A program made the position numbers and the translations under genes. A stretch of DNA of 30,439 bases from a virus: the IMG/VR virus record IMGVR_UViG_3300048593_000017, positions 1 to 30,439 of that record; one strand, given 5' to 3'. Under the pieces are notes generated by a model, which worked only from the letters and a program-made list of their open reading frames with translations, did not search any database and was not told the DNA's origin. How positions within the stretch are numbered: position 1 is the stretch's first letter; each line of letters begins with the position of its first letter. Below, piece by piece: positions 1 to 8,380 of this stretch.

Positions 1-1
1 T

Positions 2-313
2 GTTTTCCGCACTTACACAATTGCATTAAAGAATGCAAACATGTTCAACTACAGTTTTGATGGTAAGGCTGACAGCGAGTTTGTTCTACCTGGCACATCA
101 ATCAAAGTTGTTGCAGTTGCAGGCTTGAATGGCACTAGCAAGATCTATGCAATGCGTATTTCTAACATGTTCTTAGGAACTGATCTTTTAGATGAGGAAA
201 CTAAGTTCAGCATCAAATATGCTGAGGAGGCTGATCAAATCCGTTTTGTAGCGAAATTCAAAATGGGTGTTCAATTCGCTTTCCCTGAGGAAATCGTTAA
301 GTTCACTGTATAA
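2..313 (+). CDS. Probable major capsid protein, C-terminal part (5' end outside the window)
   Basis: The reading frame is open from base 2, so the methionine at 41 is internal and the true start lies upstream of the window. About 103 residues remain. The end of the protein (GTDLLDEETKF, a basic and aromatic stretch, then GVQFAFPEEIVKF) resembles the C-terminus of major capsid proteins of Bacteroidota phages; this is recognition from memory, not a search. Arginine is written CGT here, and CpG is much commoner than in the following genes, as expected for a very highly expressed gene. A stem-loop follows directly. Another virion protein cannot be ruled out because most of the gene is missing. 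Confidence 0.6.
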   Translation, partial: VFRTYTIALKNANMFNYSFDGKADSEFVLPGTSIKVVAVAGLNGTSKIYAMRISNMFLGTDLLDEETKFSIKYAEEADQIRFVAKFKMGVQFAFPEEIVKFTV

Positions 314-320
314 ATTCTAC

Positions 321-350
321 AGGGCAGGGATTAAGTTTCCTGCCCTATTT
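321..350 (+). terminator. Stem-loop terminator after the capsid gene
   Basis: AGGGCAGG (321-328) pairs perfectly with CCTGCCCT (339-346) over a 10-base loop and is followed by ATTTT. The T tract is short, so termination may be partial. It would separate the capsid message from the next gene. Confidence 0.65.
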
Positions 351-375
351 TAAAAAATAATAAATAATTCATAAC

Positions 376-888
376 ATGGCATGTGCATTAACACAGGGAT
401 ATACTTTAGACTGTAAGGATAGTATAGGTGGCATCAAGGCTGTATGGTTTATTGCAACAGGTGATGTTTCATCTGTAGCAGAGGCATCAGGAGTGGTGAC
501 AGCTATCACTAAGGCATCAGGCAAAGTATTCTATAAATACCAGCTTGTTAAGAATAGCAGTTCATTAACTGAAAACGTAAACGCAAACGTACAAAACGGC
601 ACTGTGTTTTATGCTCAGGAATTAGCAATTGTTCTAAACAAGATGCAAGCAAATACAAGAAACGAAATCTTGTTATTGGCTAAAAACAATTTGATGGCTG
701 TAGTTGAAGATGCAAACGGCAAATACTGGTTACTAGGCAAACAAAATGGCTTAGACCTTTCTGCTGGATCATCTGCAACAGGTACTGCACAGGCAGACCG
801 TAATGGCTACACATTGACATTCAGTGGTGGTGAGAAAGAATTAGCACCTGAGGTGACTAGTGGCATCATTGCTGGATTGACAGCATAG
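376..888 (+). CDS. Conserved virion protein candidate, possibly tail tube or head decoration
   Basis: This gene encodes 170 residues with no signal peptide or membrane segment. It is rich in Gly, Ala, Ser and Thr, and contains the segments LDCKDSIGGIK, NGKYWLLGKQNG and DRNGYTLTFSGGE. I recognise it only as a conserved type of protein in the structural region of Bacteroidota phages. It lies between two terminators, so it can be expressed on its own, and it shares the capsid gene's richer CpG use (for example four CpGs within 571-600). Both facts suggest a product needed in many copies, such as a tail tube or capsid decoration protein. The function is inferred from context. Confidence 0.6.
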   Translation: MACALTQGYTLDCKDSIGGIKAVWFIATGDVSSVAEASGVVTAITKASGKVFYKYQLVKNSSSLTENVNANVQNGTVFYAQELAIVLNKMQANTRNEILLLAKNNLMAVVEDANGKYWLLGKQNGLDLSAGSSATGTAQADRNGYTLTFSGGEKELAPEVTSGIIAGLTA

Positions 889-918
889 GCTTTCGTGGTT
901 TTCAATAGTAGGTAGTCG

Positions 919-950
919 GCCAGTCTCTATTCAGGGGCTGGCTTTTTTTT
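919..950 (+). terminator. Rho-independent terminator
   Basis: GCCAG (919-923) pairs with CTGGC (938-942), followed by eight T (943-950). It closes the 376-888 unit before the portal operon. Confidence 0.75.
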
Positions 951-984
951 GTGGTAAAACATACGGCAAAAGCTATTTAACAAT

Positions 985-1365
985 ATGATATACCTGACAA
1001 AAGGCCAAACCAGTAGTGTGATCCTGACTTTGAAAGAAAAGCAGACATTGGCTGCACCAAATTACTTATTCTATTTTGTTAATAGAACTAGCAATGAGGT
1101 GGTGAAGTTTGTGAAGTTGAACAATACTGACATATCTACACACAAAGACAGATACAATAAATTCAGTATTGATGCCCAGCATGAGATCCACAATAAGCTG
1201 GCAGGTGAATGGACATACTACATCTATGAGCAAACTAGCCAACACAATACAAATCCTGCCCAGGCCACTAGTCTTTTGGAGACTGGCATTTTGAGGCTAG
1301 ATGACAATAGCAATTTTGCATTCACCGAATATGACACAGATAATACATTTAAAGTAAGAGAATGA
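985..1365 (+). CDS. Small structural or head accessory protein, function unknown
   Basis: The product has 126 residues and no membrane segment or catalytic motif. Alternating hydrophobic residues and the segment GEWTYYIYEQ suggest a small beta-sandwich protein. It is first in the operon that continues with the portal: its stop overlaps the portal ATG in an ATGA arrangement, so the two are probably translationally coupled. The leader just before its ATG (AAGCTATTTA) recurs before the tail fibre at 4535. I do not recognise a precise function; a minor head or neck component is likely from position. Confidence 0.55.
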   Translation: MIYLTKGQTSSVILTLKEKQTLAAPNYLFYFVNRTSNEVVKFVKLNNTDISTHKDRYNKFSIDAQHEIHNKLAGEWTYYIYEQTSQHNTNPAQATSLLETGILRLDDNSNFAFTEYDTDNTFKVRE

Positions 1366-3404
1366 AACTAACAGACAATATGTTCATGCTGACCTTTGCT
1401 GAGGCAAAGCAGCCTGAGTTTATGGAAAAAAGAGGTGCAGGCTACATTGAATTTGGTAACAACAATGACTATCCCAGCTACCTTTTAGAAATGTACAATA
1501 AAAGTGCAAAGCACAATGCTATTGTAAGGGGCAAAGTAAACTACATCACTGGCAATGGATGGGCTACCAAAGAGGCTGATCCTGCTGCTGAGATGTTCAT
1601 CAAAAAGGCCAATGACTATGAGAATCTGAATGATTTGACTAGAAAGGTGTCTATTGACATTGAGGTGTTTGGTGGTGCATACCTGGAGGTGATTTGGAGT
1701 GAGGTGGGTGGCATGCTTACAACTGTCAATCATATTGATTATACAAAGATCAGATCTAACAAAGACAATACATCATTTTGGTACAAACAAGACTGGAAAG
1801 ACAGCAGAGAAAAGCCAATTGAAATAGCTGCATTTAACACACAGGTAAGACAGGGCAAACAGATCCTGTACATTAAAGAATACAGACCAGGGATGGACAC
1901 CTATTCACTGCCTGGCTACATGGGTGCATTGAATTACATCCTGAGTGATATTGAGGTTTCAAAGCATGTTTTGGGCAATGCTCAGACAGGGTTTTCTGCC
2001 AGTAAACTTATCACACTACCAAATGGTGAGCCTAGCAATGAGGAAAAGGGCAACATTGAAAAGCGTTTTGAAAAGCGTTTCACTGGGGCTGATGGCAAAA
2101 AGTTCATTTTAAACTTTGTTACTGGTGCAGACAGAAAGGCTATTGTTGAGGATCTAGGCACATCAGATCTGACCAAAGAGGATTTTAGCAGGGTTGATTC
2201 TATGATCCAGCAAAACATCTTTGCAGGTCATCAGATCACTACACCATCATTGTTTGGTATTAGTGAGCCTGGAAAGATGGGAACTAGAACTGAGATGAGG
2301 GATGGATATGAGATCTTCAAATCTACATACTGCAATGACAAACAGCAATTTTTGGAAAGTGTGTTCAACATGTTGGCCAGGTTAAAGGGTGCAACACAGG
2401 ACATGTACATCCAGCCAGTTGAGCCAATTGGCTTTGAGTTCAGTGAAAACATTATTGCCCAGGTAGCACCTAAAGAGTGGATTTTGGAAAAGATGGGCAT
2501 TGATCCTACTAAATACGGCATGCCTACTGATCCAGTAGAACAGCAGCAGGCTGCATCTGTTAATGAGCATTTAAAGGGGCTTAAAGGCAGGGAATGGCAG
2601 AACATGCAAAGAATCATCAGAGAGTTCACAAAGGGCAAAATCACCAGGGATCAGGCCACAGCAATGCTGAAAGGTGGGTATGCTTTATCAGATGATGAGA
2701 TCAATACCTGGTTAGGATCTGATGAGGAAAGTGCAGCATTTAGCAAACAGATGTTCAGTGAGGATGAGGTGTTGAGTGTCTTTGCCCAGTTCGGTGAGGA
2801 TGCAGACAACTATGCTATTTTAAAAAAAAAGAATGTAGGATTTAAGTCTGTTGAACTGTTGGGTGATGATGAGATCATGATGATGGAATTTAAGGATGTG
2901 ATCCTTAGTGAGATTGAAAAAAATGTGATTGATCTAGTTACTAAAGATAAGAGGATCACACCTGAGGTGATTGCTAAGGTCACAAAGACTGATCTAATAA
3001 TCATCAATGAGGTGATGAAAAAACTAGTGGAGAATGGCATACTTAGAGCAAAGGTGGTAGGTGGTACAATTGAAAGGGAGGCAAAAGAGCCACTGAGTAA
3101 ACTGACACCAGGTGAGCCTGCACAGACTACCAGTTTCAAATTGATGTACAAATATGACTGGGACTATAGGAAACTAGCAGCAGAGGGTGCAAAAGCCAAT
3201 TCAGCCACATCTAGGTCATTCTGTAAAAAGTTAATGGCTATGAATAAGCTGTACAGCAGATCAGACATTCAACAGCTTAGTGAGAGACTGGGCTACAGTG
3301 TGTTTGATCGGAGAGGTGGCTGGTGGACAATGCCAAATGGTGAGCATAGCCCTAGCTGTAGACACACATGGGTGAGTAATGTTGTAATAAAAAAAGATAA
3401 ATAA
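1362..3404 (+). CDS. Portal protein fused to a C-terminal minor-head-like domain
   Basis: This is a 680-residue protein. The first 450 or so residues look like an HK97-type portal: an N-terminal clip and stem region with NNNDYPSYLLEMYNKSAKHN, a central part with QNIFAGHQITTPSLFGI, and a helical region near 390-450. Residues 515-560 look like a winged helix. The last 85 residues contain SATSRSFCKKL, LGYSVFDRRGGWW and a CRHTW motif, which resemble the tail end of Mu gpF or SPP1 gp7-like minor head proteins. Typical portals are about 400-520 residues, so this is a long fusion. Codons 489-490 lie in an A9 tract forming A AAA AAG, a possible slippery site. The portal forms the dodecameric DNA gate at the capsid vertex. 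Confidence 0.8.
   Translation: MKLTDNMFMLTFAEAKQPEFMEKRGAGYIEFGNNNDYPSYLLEMYNKSAKHNAIVRGKVNYITGNGWATKEADPAAEMFIKKANDYENLNDLTRKVSIDIEVFGGAYLEVIWSEVGGMLTTVNHIDYTKIRSNKDNTSFWYKQDWKDSREKPIEIAAFNTQVRQGKQILYIKEYRPGMDTYSLPGYMGALNYILSDIEVSKHVLGNAQTGFSASKLITLPNGEPSNEEKGNIEKRFEKRFTGADGKKFILNFVTGADRKAIVEDLGTSDLTKEDFSRVDSMIQQNIFAGHQITTPSLFGISEPGKMGTRTEMRDGYEIFKSTYCNDKQQFLESVFNMLARLKGATQDMYIQPVEPIGFEFSENIIAQVAPKEWILEKMGIDPTKYGMPTDPVEQQQAASVNEHLKGLKGREWQNMQRIIREFTKGKITRDQATAMLKGGYALSDDEINTWLGSDEESAAFSKQMFSEDEVLSVFAQFGEDADNYAILKKKNVGFKSVELLGDDEIMMMEFKDVILSEIEKNVIDLVTKDKRITPEVIAKVTKTDLIIINEVMKKLVENGILRAKVVGGTIEREAKEPLSKLTPGEPAQTTSFKLMYKYDWDYRKLAAEGAKANSATSRSFCKKLMAMNKLYSRSDIQQLSERLGYSVFDRRGGWWTMPNGEHSPSCRHTWVSNVVIKKDK
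2825..2831 (+). other. Possible -1 ribosomal slippage heptamer in the portal gene
   Basis: The heptamer A AAA AAG is in the correct phase for slippage (zero-frame codons AAA AAG) and sits at the 3' end of an A9 run. A -1 shift adds four codons and stops at 2843-2845, giving a product of about 494 residues, the usual portal size, without the C-terminal domains. It is the same heptamer used by E. coli dnaX. No stimulatory structure was established. Confidence 0.35.
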
Positions 3405-3405
3405 G

Positions 3406-3999
3406 ATGAGCAGAAATACACTTTTTATTTCGGTTAAAACTATAAAAGAAAGGACAGGGCTGCATGCCAATGTGGATGAGAAACTGATCCTGCCTGAGAT
3501 CCTGACAGCACAGGACATGTACATATTGCCAGCACTAGGCACAGGCTTGTACAACAGATTGCAGGATGGCATTGATGCAGGAAACCTGACAGCTGATGAA
3601 TCAGATCTGCTAGACACCTACATCACAAACTGCCTGGTGTACTATGTGATGAGTGAACTGCCAATGGGACTGTCATATCAATTCTACAATAAAGGTGTGG
3701 TGAGAAAAAGCAGTGACAATACTGATCTGCCATCTGCACAGGACATGATTGATGTGGCCAACAGGTACAGATCCAGGGCTGAATTTTACGGCCAAAGACT
3801 GGTGAAGTATTTGAAACAGGTAGCAACTACTGTGAAATTTCCTTTATACAACAGCCCAGGAATAGGTGTAGACATCATCAAACCTGAGAGAGATTCATAC
3901 ACAACTACTATTTGGTTGGGTGATGACTACTGCTGTAAAGATCCAAAGAACTTAGACAACTGGCTAAAAGACACAAACCAATGCTGTGATGGCGAATAA
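3406..3999 (+). CDS. Head-tail connector (adaptor) protein, DUF6712-like
   Basis: The 197-residue protein begins one base after the portal stop. Its mostly helical N-terminal half (ISVKTIKERTGLHANVDEK, then ILTAQDMYILPALG and LYNRLQDGI) resembles gp6-like head-completion adaptors of the DUF6712 type; this is recalled by pattern. A conserved tyrosine-rich central region (NCLVYYVMSELP, YQFYNKGVVRK) fits the family. Such proteins form a ring beneath the portal. The position straight after the portal supports the call. The C-terminus is Cys- and Asp-rich. Confidence 0.65.
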   Translation: MSRNTLFISVKTIKERTGLHANVDEKLILPEILTAQDMYILPALGTGLYNRLQDGIDAGNLTADESDLLDTYITNCLVYYVMSELPMGLSYQFYNKGVVRKSSDNTDLPSAQDMIDVANRYRSRAEFYGQRLVKYLKQVATTVKFPLYNSPGIGVDIIKPERDSYTTTIWLGDDYCCKDPKNLDNWLKDTNQCCDGE

Positions 4000-4058
4000 A
4001 ACATATTCAAAAAAGAATCAGGAGAAACTAAAAATCTACCTGGAGAAAAAATTTAAAA

Positions 4059-4520
4059 ATGGCAGCAAGAACACTGACACTAAATCAAGTGGTGCAACAA
4101 ATCAAAGCAATAGCAGAGGCACACGAGCAAATTAATACTGTTTATTACGGTGACTTTGATGAGTTTTTGGGTGAGAGTGCAGACAATGTATATCCTGCCA
4201 TGTACTTTGATTCAACCAATGCCAGCATCACTACCAGGACACTTGCACTGAATTTCAGTCTGTATTTCTTTGACAGAATGCTGCCTGAGAAAATCAATGA
4301 GACAGAGGCAGTGAGTGACATGCTAAGTGTGGCACAGGACATCATTGCACAGTTGCTGTATGAGGAATTTGAGTTTGAGATGCAGGACAATGTGCAGCTG
4401 ACATTTATCACAGAGGACACACCTGACAATCTAGTGGCTGTAAAGGCTGACATCAGCTTGCAGCTACCATACACAGCTGACAGATGTCAAGTGCCAACAA
4501 ACTACCAATATCCTAGCTAA
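4059..4520 (+). CDS. Putative head-tail joining or tail-completion protein
   Basis: The product has 153 residues: an N-terminal helix (LNQVVQQIKAIAEAHEQI), a YPAMYFD segment, a hydrophobic strand ending SLYFFDRM, a middle helix and a C-terminal strand pair (VAVKADISLQL). This alpha-beta pattern resembles tail terminator or tail-completion proteins, which cap the tail tube, and the gene follows the connector. GGAG lies 15 to 18 bases before ATG. The assignment is by pattern and position; no specific family is certain. Confidence 0.5.
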   Translation: MAARTLTLNQVVQQIKAIAEAHEQINTVYYGDFDEFLGESADNVYPAMYFDSTNASITTRTLALNFSLYFFDRMLPEKINETEAVSDMLSVAQDIIAQLLYEEFEFEMQDNVQLTFITEDTPDNLVAVKADISLQLPYTADRCQVPTNYQYPS

Positions 4521-4534
4521 AGCTATTTATCAGT

Positions 4535-7075
4535 ATGGCAAATAAGAAAATATCAGAATTAGAATCCAGGGCATCCCTTAGTCTCAGTGACCTGATGGCT
4601 GTGGGTGATCCCAGCACTGGATATTTATATAAGACTACCATCAGTGATCTGAAAACTTTGACAGGTGCTGGGGTGGTTTCTTTCAATGGCAGATTTGGCA
4701 CAGTCAATCCTGCTGAGGGTGACTATACATTGACACAACTGGGTGATGTGATTATCACTAGCCCTAGCAATGGCCAGGTGCTAAAGTACAACGGATCAAA
4801 CTGGGTGAATGCAACAGAGGTGTCAGAGGCTGATACTTTGGACACAGTTACAGGCAGAGGCAATACAACTGCCAACAGCATCACAGTAGGATCTGTGACA
4901 GCTGCTGGCCTTTCAAACTTACTAGGACAGATTAGGACATTTGTAACTACAGGCAACATCTACATGGGTGCAAACCCAGGATCTGCAACTGATGCAGGAT
5001 TCAAATTGGATGTATTAGGCACAACCAGGTTGAACGGCAATACTACTGTCACAGGTGTATTGACAGGATCGGACACAATCAGATCTACAAATGGCACTGT
5101 GACTGTATCAATAAGCTATGGATCAACTGCTGGTATTATAGGCACTACATCAAACCACAGTTTGGAAATAAGAACAAACAATACATACAGAGTTGGTGTA
5201 AGCACAGCAGGTGTGGTGAATATTGCAAATTTGATTGGCACAGGATCTAGGATTGTTGTTGCTGATTCAGCAGGCAATCTGAGTGCAACAACTGCAATAG
5301 GTGACTTTGTTACTATAAACACTACACAAACCATCACAGGTGCAAAGACATTCAATAATTTAACCACATTCAATCAAAACATTGTTGGTGGAATCATCAA
5401 ACTAAGTCAGGGAGTATTGCTGTCAAAATCAGCAGCTGTTGGAACTGATGCTGGTTACTTATCATTGATTGCAACATCAGCAACTGGGTTGAATTATATC
5501 AACATTGCAGACGGTGATGCACCATCAAACACACAAAGATTTGCCATCCCAAACACTGGCACTTACACTTACACATTGCCAGGTGCATCAGGCACACTAG
5601 CATTGACATCAGACATCCCATCTGTGGCAGGTGTTTACTTACCACTATCAGGTGGCACATTGACTGGTGCGTTGAATGGCACTAGTGCAAGTTTCAGTTC
5701 TAATTTTTATGTAAGCGGAGGAACAAATACAAATGTTGGAAATGGCATTCATGCTTATTATGAATCTAACTATGCACAAATACAATTGAATGGTGACAGT
5801 GCAGCAGGTAGTTTGATTGATTTTTCAACAAGTGGAACTGACTATAAAGGGCGAATTGTTTACAGAAATGCTACTAATCAATTTGAATTTAATACAAACG
5901 GGAATGGCACTCCTGTTTTGACATTAGCATCAGGTGGTGCTGCAACATTTAGCAGCACTGTGACCACAGGCGGTGATGTAACAATCCCCAATGGTAGCTA
6001 CTACTATGCAAAAAGACAATCAGGTGGAGCATCTATAAATGTTTTAGGATTTGCATCAGGCAGTGATACACTAATAATAAAAGGTGGTACAAGTGGATCA
6101 GGTGTGTCAATACAGTTTCAAGACACAGGTGGAAATATAGCAGCATTTAACAATGGAAATTTTGGGATAAATACTACAAACCCAAATGGTAGATTACACG
6201 TAGAAACATCTTCAGGATCTACTTTATTAAGATTGTCAGCATCAGCCGTAAATACAAAATATCTATATACACTTACAGGAGGTGCAGATGATGCTTTTAC
6301 ATTATCAAGAGACCATACAAGTGCTGGAGGTTTAGATATAATGACCTGGACTTATTCTGGAAAAGTTGGAATCGGTACTACAAGCCCGACTGAACTATTC
6401 CATTTATATACAGCATTTGCAGGATCATCAGGTGTTGGTACTATAATGAAATTTGAATCAGCAGGTGCAGGTGGTGACCAGGCATGGATTGGAGTGAACA
6501 AAGGCACTGGGAATGGTTTGACATTTTCAGTAGAAAATAGAGATATAATTTTCAGAACTGGTGCAACTACTGCATTTGGTGGCAGCGAGAAACTAAGAAT
6601 AACATCAGGTGGTGATATTATAGTTAATTATTCAGTTGCAAATGATTCAGGAAGTAGAGTAATCAATATACAAGGATCTCGTTCTGCTACCAATGTTGAT
6701 ATTTCTAGTTTATATCTTACTCAAATTTGGAATGGTACTGCATATCCTGTAATACTTGCAGCACAGCAAGATTTAAGTTATGGTAATGCATCAGGAATTT
6801 TCGTACTTAAAACATCATACTGGAATGGTAGTTCTGTTTCAACAGGTGAGAGATTAAGGGTTACAGCTGAGGGGAATTTATTAGTAAATACAACGAGTAA
6901 TTCAGGATTTAAAGTTGATGTGAATGGCACAGGTAGATTTACTGGTGATGTAAAAGTTAAGACCTTAGAAGTGACAAACGTGGGTACAGATGCAACATCA
7001 AGTGGTGTATCTACTTACATGAGAATAACAGTAAACGGACAAAATTATTTGATACCATTGCATGGTACACCTTAA
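4535..7075 (+). CDS. Tail fibre or appendage protein with beta-repeat shaft
   Basis: The 846-residue protein starts with ISELESRASLSLSDLMAVGD, an N-terminus common in Bacteroidota phage fibres, followed by an attachment-like segment (SFNGRFGTVNPAEGDYTLTQLGDV). The rest is Gly, Ser, Thr and Asn rich and built of degenerate repeats such as VGIGTTSPTELFHLYT, FGINTTNPNGRLHVET and FKVDVNGTGRFTGDV, typical of trimeric fibre shafts. The end (YMRITVNGQNYLIPL) resembles fibre termini. No S74 chaperone domain is visible. From about 5690 the DNA has more CpG and more A+T than the first part, which may mark an exchanged host-range segment. Confidence 0.8.
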   Translation: MANKKISELESRASLSLSDLMAVGDPSTGYLYKTTISDLKTLTGAGVVSFNGRFGTVNPAEGDYTLTQLGDVIITSPSNGQVLKYNGSNWVNATEVSEADTLDTVTGRGNTTANSITVGSVTAAGLSNLLGQIRTFVTTGNIYMGANPGSATDAGFKLDVLGTTRLNGNTTVTGVLTGSDTIRSTNGTVTVSISYGSTAGIIGTTSNHSLEIRTNNTYRVGVSTAGVVNIANLIGTGSRIVVADSAGNLSATTAIGDFVTINTTQTITGAKTFNNLTTFNQNIVGGIIKLSQGVLLSKSAAVGTDAGYLSLIATSATGLNYINIADGDAPSNTQRFAIPNTGTYTYTLPGASGTLALTSDIPSVAGVYLPLSGGTLTGALNGTSASFSSNFYVSGGTNTNVGNGIHAYYESNYAQIQLNGDSAAGSLIDFSTSGTDYKGRIVYRNATNQFEFNTNGNGTPVLTLASGGAATFSSTVTTGGDVTIPNGSYYYAKRQSGGASINVLGFASGSDTLIIKGGTSGSGVSIQFQDTGGNIAAFNNGNFGINTTNPNGRLHVETSSGSTLLRLSASAVNTKYLYTLTGGADDAFTLSRDHTSAGGLDIMTWTYSGKVGIGTTSPTELFHLYTAFAGSSGVGTIMKFESAGAGGDQAWIGVNKGTGNGLTFSVENRDIIFRTGATTAFGGSEKLRITSGGDIIVNYSVANDSGSRVINIQGSRSATNVDISSLYLTQIWNGTAYPVILAAQQDLSYGNASGIFVLKTSYWNGSSVSTGERLRVTAEGNLLVNTTSNSGFKVDVNGTGRFTGDVKVKTLEVTNVGTDATSSGVSTYMRITVNGQNYLIPLHGTP

Positions 7076-7085
7076 AAACAATAAA

Positions 7086-7406
7086 ATGGCAATACAATAC
7101 AACTGGATCATCAGTGCAATGGACACAGCACCACAGGATGGTGAACTTTTAGATGTAGTGAAAACAATTCACTGGAGGTATGCAGGCACAGATGGTGACA
7201 TCTATGCTGACACCTATGGTGCAATGGCATGTGCTACACCATCAGAAACAGACTTTACAGCCTATCCTGATTTGACAGAGGATCAAGTGATCAGCTGGCT
7301 AGAGGCAGGGCTGGATGTTGAGGCATTGCAGGCAAATGTTGCTGCAAAGATTGCAGACATTAAGAATCCACCAATAGTGAATCTACCACTGCCCTGGGCA
7401 GAATAA
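7086..7406 (+). CDS. Small fibre-associated protein, DUF7936-like
   Basis: The first ATG clear of the fibre gene, at 7086, gives 106 residues. An upstream in-frame ATG at 7062 lies inside the fibre gene and would add eight residues. The sequence follows a pattern known in small phage proteins near fibres: WIISAMDTAPQDG, a tryptophan strand (TIHWRYAGTDG), LTEDQVISWLEAGLDVE and a PLPW end. Family recognition is from memory. It may be a fibre chaperone or accessory protein. Confidence 0.55.
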   Translation: MAIQYNWIISAMDTAPQDGELLDVVKTIHWRYAGTDGDIYADTYGAMACATPSETDFTAYPDLTEDQVISWLEAGLDVEALQANVAAKIADIKNPPIVNLPLPWAE

Positions 7407-7447
7407 CAAACCAGGTGTGTGATGATGCACACCACAAATAAGACGGA

Positions 7448-7699
7448 ATGACAAAGACAATCAGTGCAGTCAGCACCTGGAAAGATGGTGCAGCTGTGAC
7501 AGCCACAAAGCTGTTTTTAAAATGCATAGATGATGACCTGGATGCCCAGGCAGTTTATTACTATGAACTGTGGACATCAGGAAATGTAAAGGTAGCGGAT
7601 GGCAACCTGACCATGTCAGAATCTGACTACACATCCAGGACAGGCAACACATACACATGGAGTTGGGCTGCTGGTGAATTAGGGCTGACACTTACATGA
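7448..7699 (+). CDS. Small hypothetical protein
   Basis: The 83-residue product is rich in Thr, Asp, Trp and Tyr and probably forms beta strands (TKLFLKCIDDD, AVYYYELWTSG, TYTWSWAAGELGL). No signal peptide or membrane helix is seen. It lies between the fibre accessory gene and the gene before lysis, so a small virion or fibre-tip component is possible. I do not recognise the family. Confidence 0.5.
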   Translation: MTKTISAVSTWKDGAAVTATKLFLKCIDDDLDAQAVYYYELWTSGNVKVADGNLTMSESDYTSRTGNTYTWSWAAGELGLTLT

Positions 7700-7742
7700 T
7701 AAAAAATAGCTGAAAAGCTATATATTAAAAACACGAAAAGCA

Positions 7743-8159
7743 ATGAAATTAAAACTACATGAGGTAGTGGCACTACACTACGAATTGAACGGAATCACAA
7801 AGCAAAAAGCAGACGGATCAAATGAGATCATCAGTCATGGTTTGTTGAAACAAAAGACAAACATGAAAACAAAGCTGTATTTGCAAAGGCTGAATGCCAT
7901 TGTAGGTGATGAGTTCAAACTTTATTCTGAGGCTGAACAGGAACTATTCAAAAAGTACGGTGAGGAAAAAGACGGAATGATCACTGTGTCAAAAGAAAAA
8001 TGGCCTGAATTGCAGAAAGAAAAAGAGGAACTATTGACAGCTGAAAAGGACATTGATGTTGTGAATTTGTGGTCAGGTGAAATCACCATTGACACAATAG
8101 GCAACATTGAGACTGATGAGATCTATCCAGTATTTTTAAAATTGATTGATAGTAAGTAA
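7743..8159 (+). CDS. Hypothetical protein with central charged helices, possibly DUF1617-like
   Basis: The protein has 138 residues. An N-terminal segment (MKLKLHEVVALHYELNG) recalls DUF1617-type phage proteins, which often lie between tail and lysis genes, but the likeness is weak. The centre is lysine and glutamate rich and helical (EKWPELQKEKEELL). A short stem-loop, ATAGCT paired with AGCTAT (7706-7721), lies in the spacer ahead of the gene. It ends two bases before the next ATG. No enzymatic motif is visible. Confidence 0.5.
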   Translation: MKLKLHEVVALHYELNGITKQKADGSNEIISHGLLKQKTNMKTKLYLQRLNAIVGDEFKLYSEAEQELFKKYGEEKDGMITVSKEKWPELQKEKEELLTAEKDIDVVNLWSGEITIDTIGNIETDEIYPVFLKLIDSK

Positions 8160-8161
8160 AC

Positions 8162-8380
8162 ATGACAAGTATTGCGGTTTTTTTAGCAGGCCAGGCCATA
8201 GCCATCATCATTGGATTGATAGGCATCTATGTAAAAGTTAGTTTGAAATTAAAAGAACTAGAGGTCAGGGTGAGCATGGTTGAAAAGAATGAGGACAGTA
8301 TTGCTAAAAAGCTGGACAATATTATTGAGACTATCAACAAGCTGGCAATATCCATGCAAAACAAACAAGACAGAGAATGA
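8162..8380 (+). CDS. Small membrane protein with coiled coil (lysis cassette, holin-related candidate)
   Basis: The 72-residue protein has one N-terminal membrane helix (residues 5-27, IAVFLAGQAIAIIIGLIGIY) followed by a charged amphipathic coiled coil (about 30-70). It starts the lysis cluster and its stop overlaps the next ATG (ATGA). The shape fits holin accessory proteins or single-helix holins, but it could equally be a membrane-anchored regulator of lysis. Confidence 0.6.
   Translation: MTSIAVFLAGQAIAIIIGLIGIYVKVSLKLKELEVRVSMVEKNEDSIAKKLDNIIETINKLAISMQNKQDRE

Noticed and set aside
2231-2644. 137-codon minus-strand open frame inside the portal gene
   Set aside because: It lies wholly opposite a clear coding gene, has unusual amino acid content and no homology pattern. 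Other long minus-strand frames are also shadows.
3989-4135. 48-codon frame spanning the gap between connector and tail-completion genes
   Set aside because: It overlaps both neighbours, more than half of it lies in another gene's frame, and the product has low complexity. A small gene is possible but not supported.
4535-7075. Diversity-generating retroelement target in the fibre gene
   Set aside because: No reverse transcriptase gene or template repeat is seen in the window, and the fibre C-terminus has no adenine-rich variable pattern.
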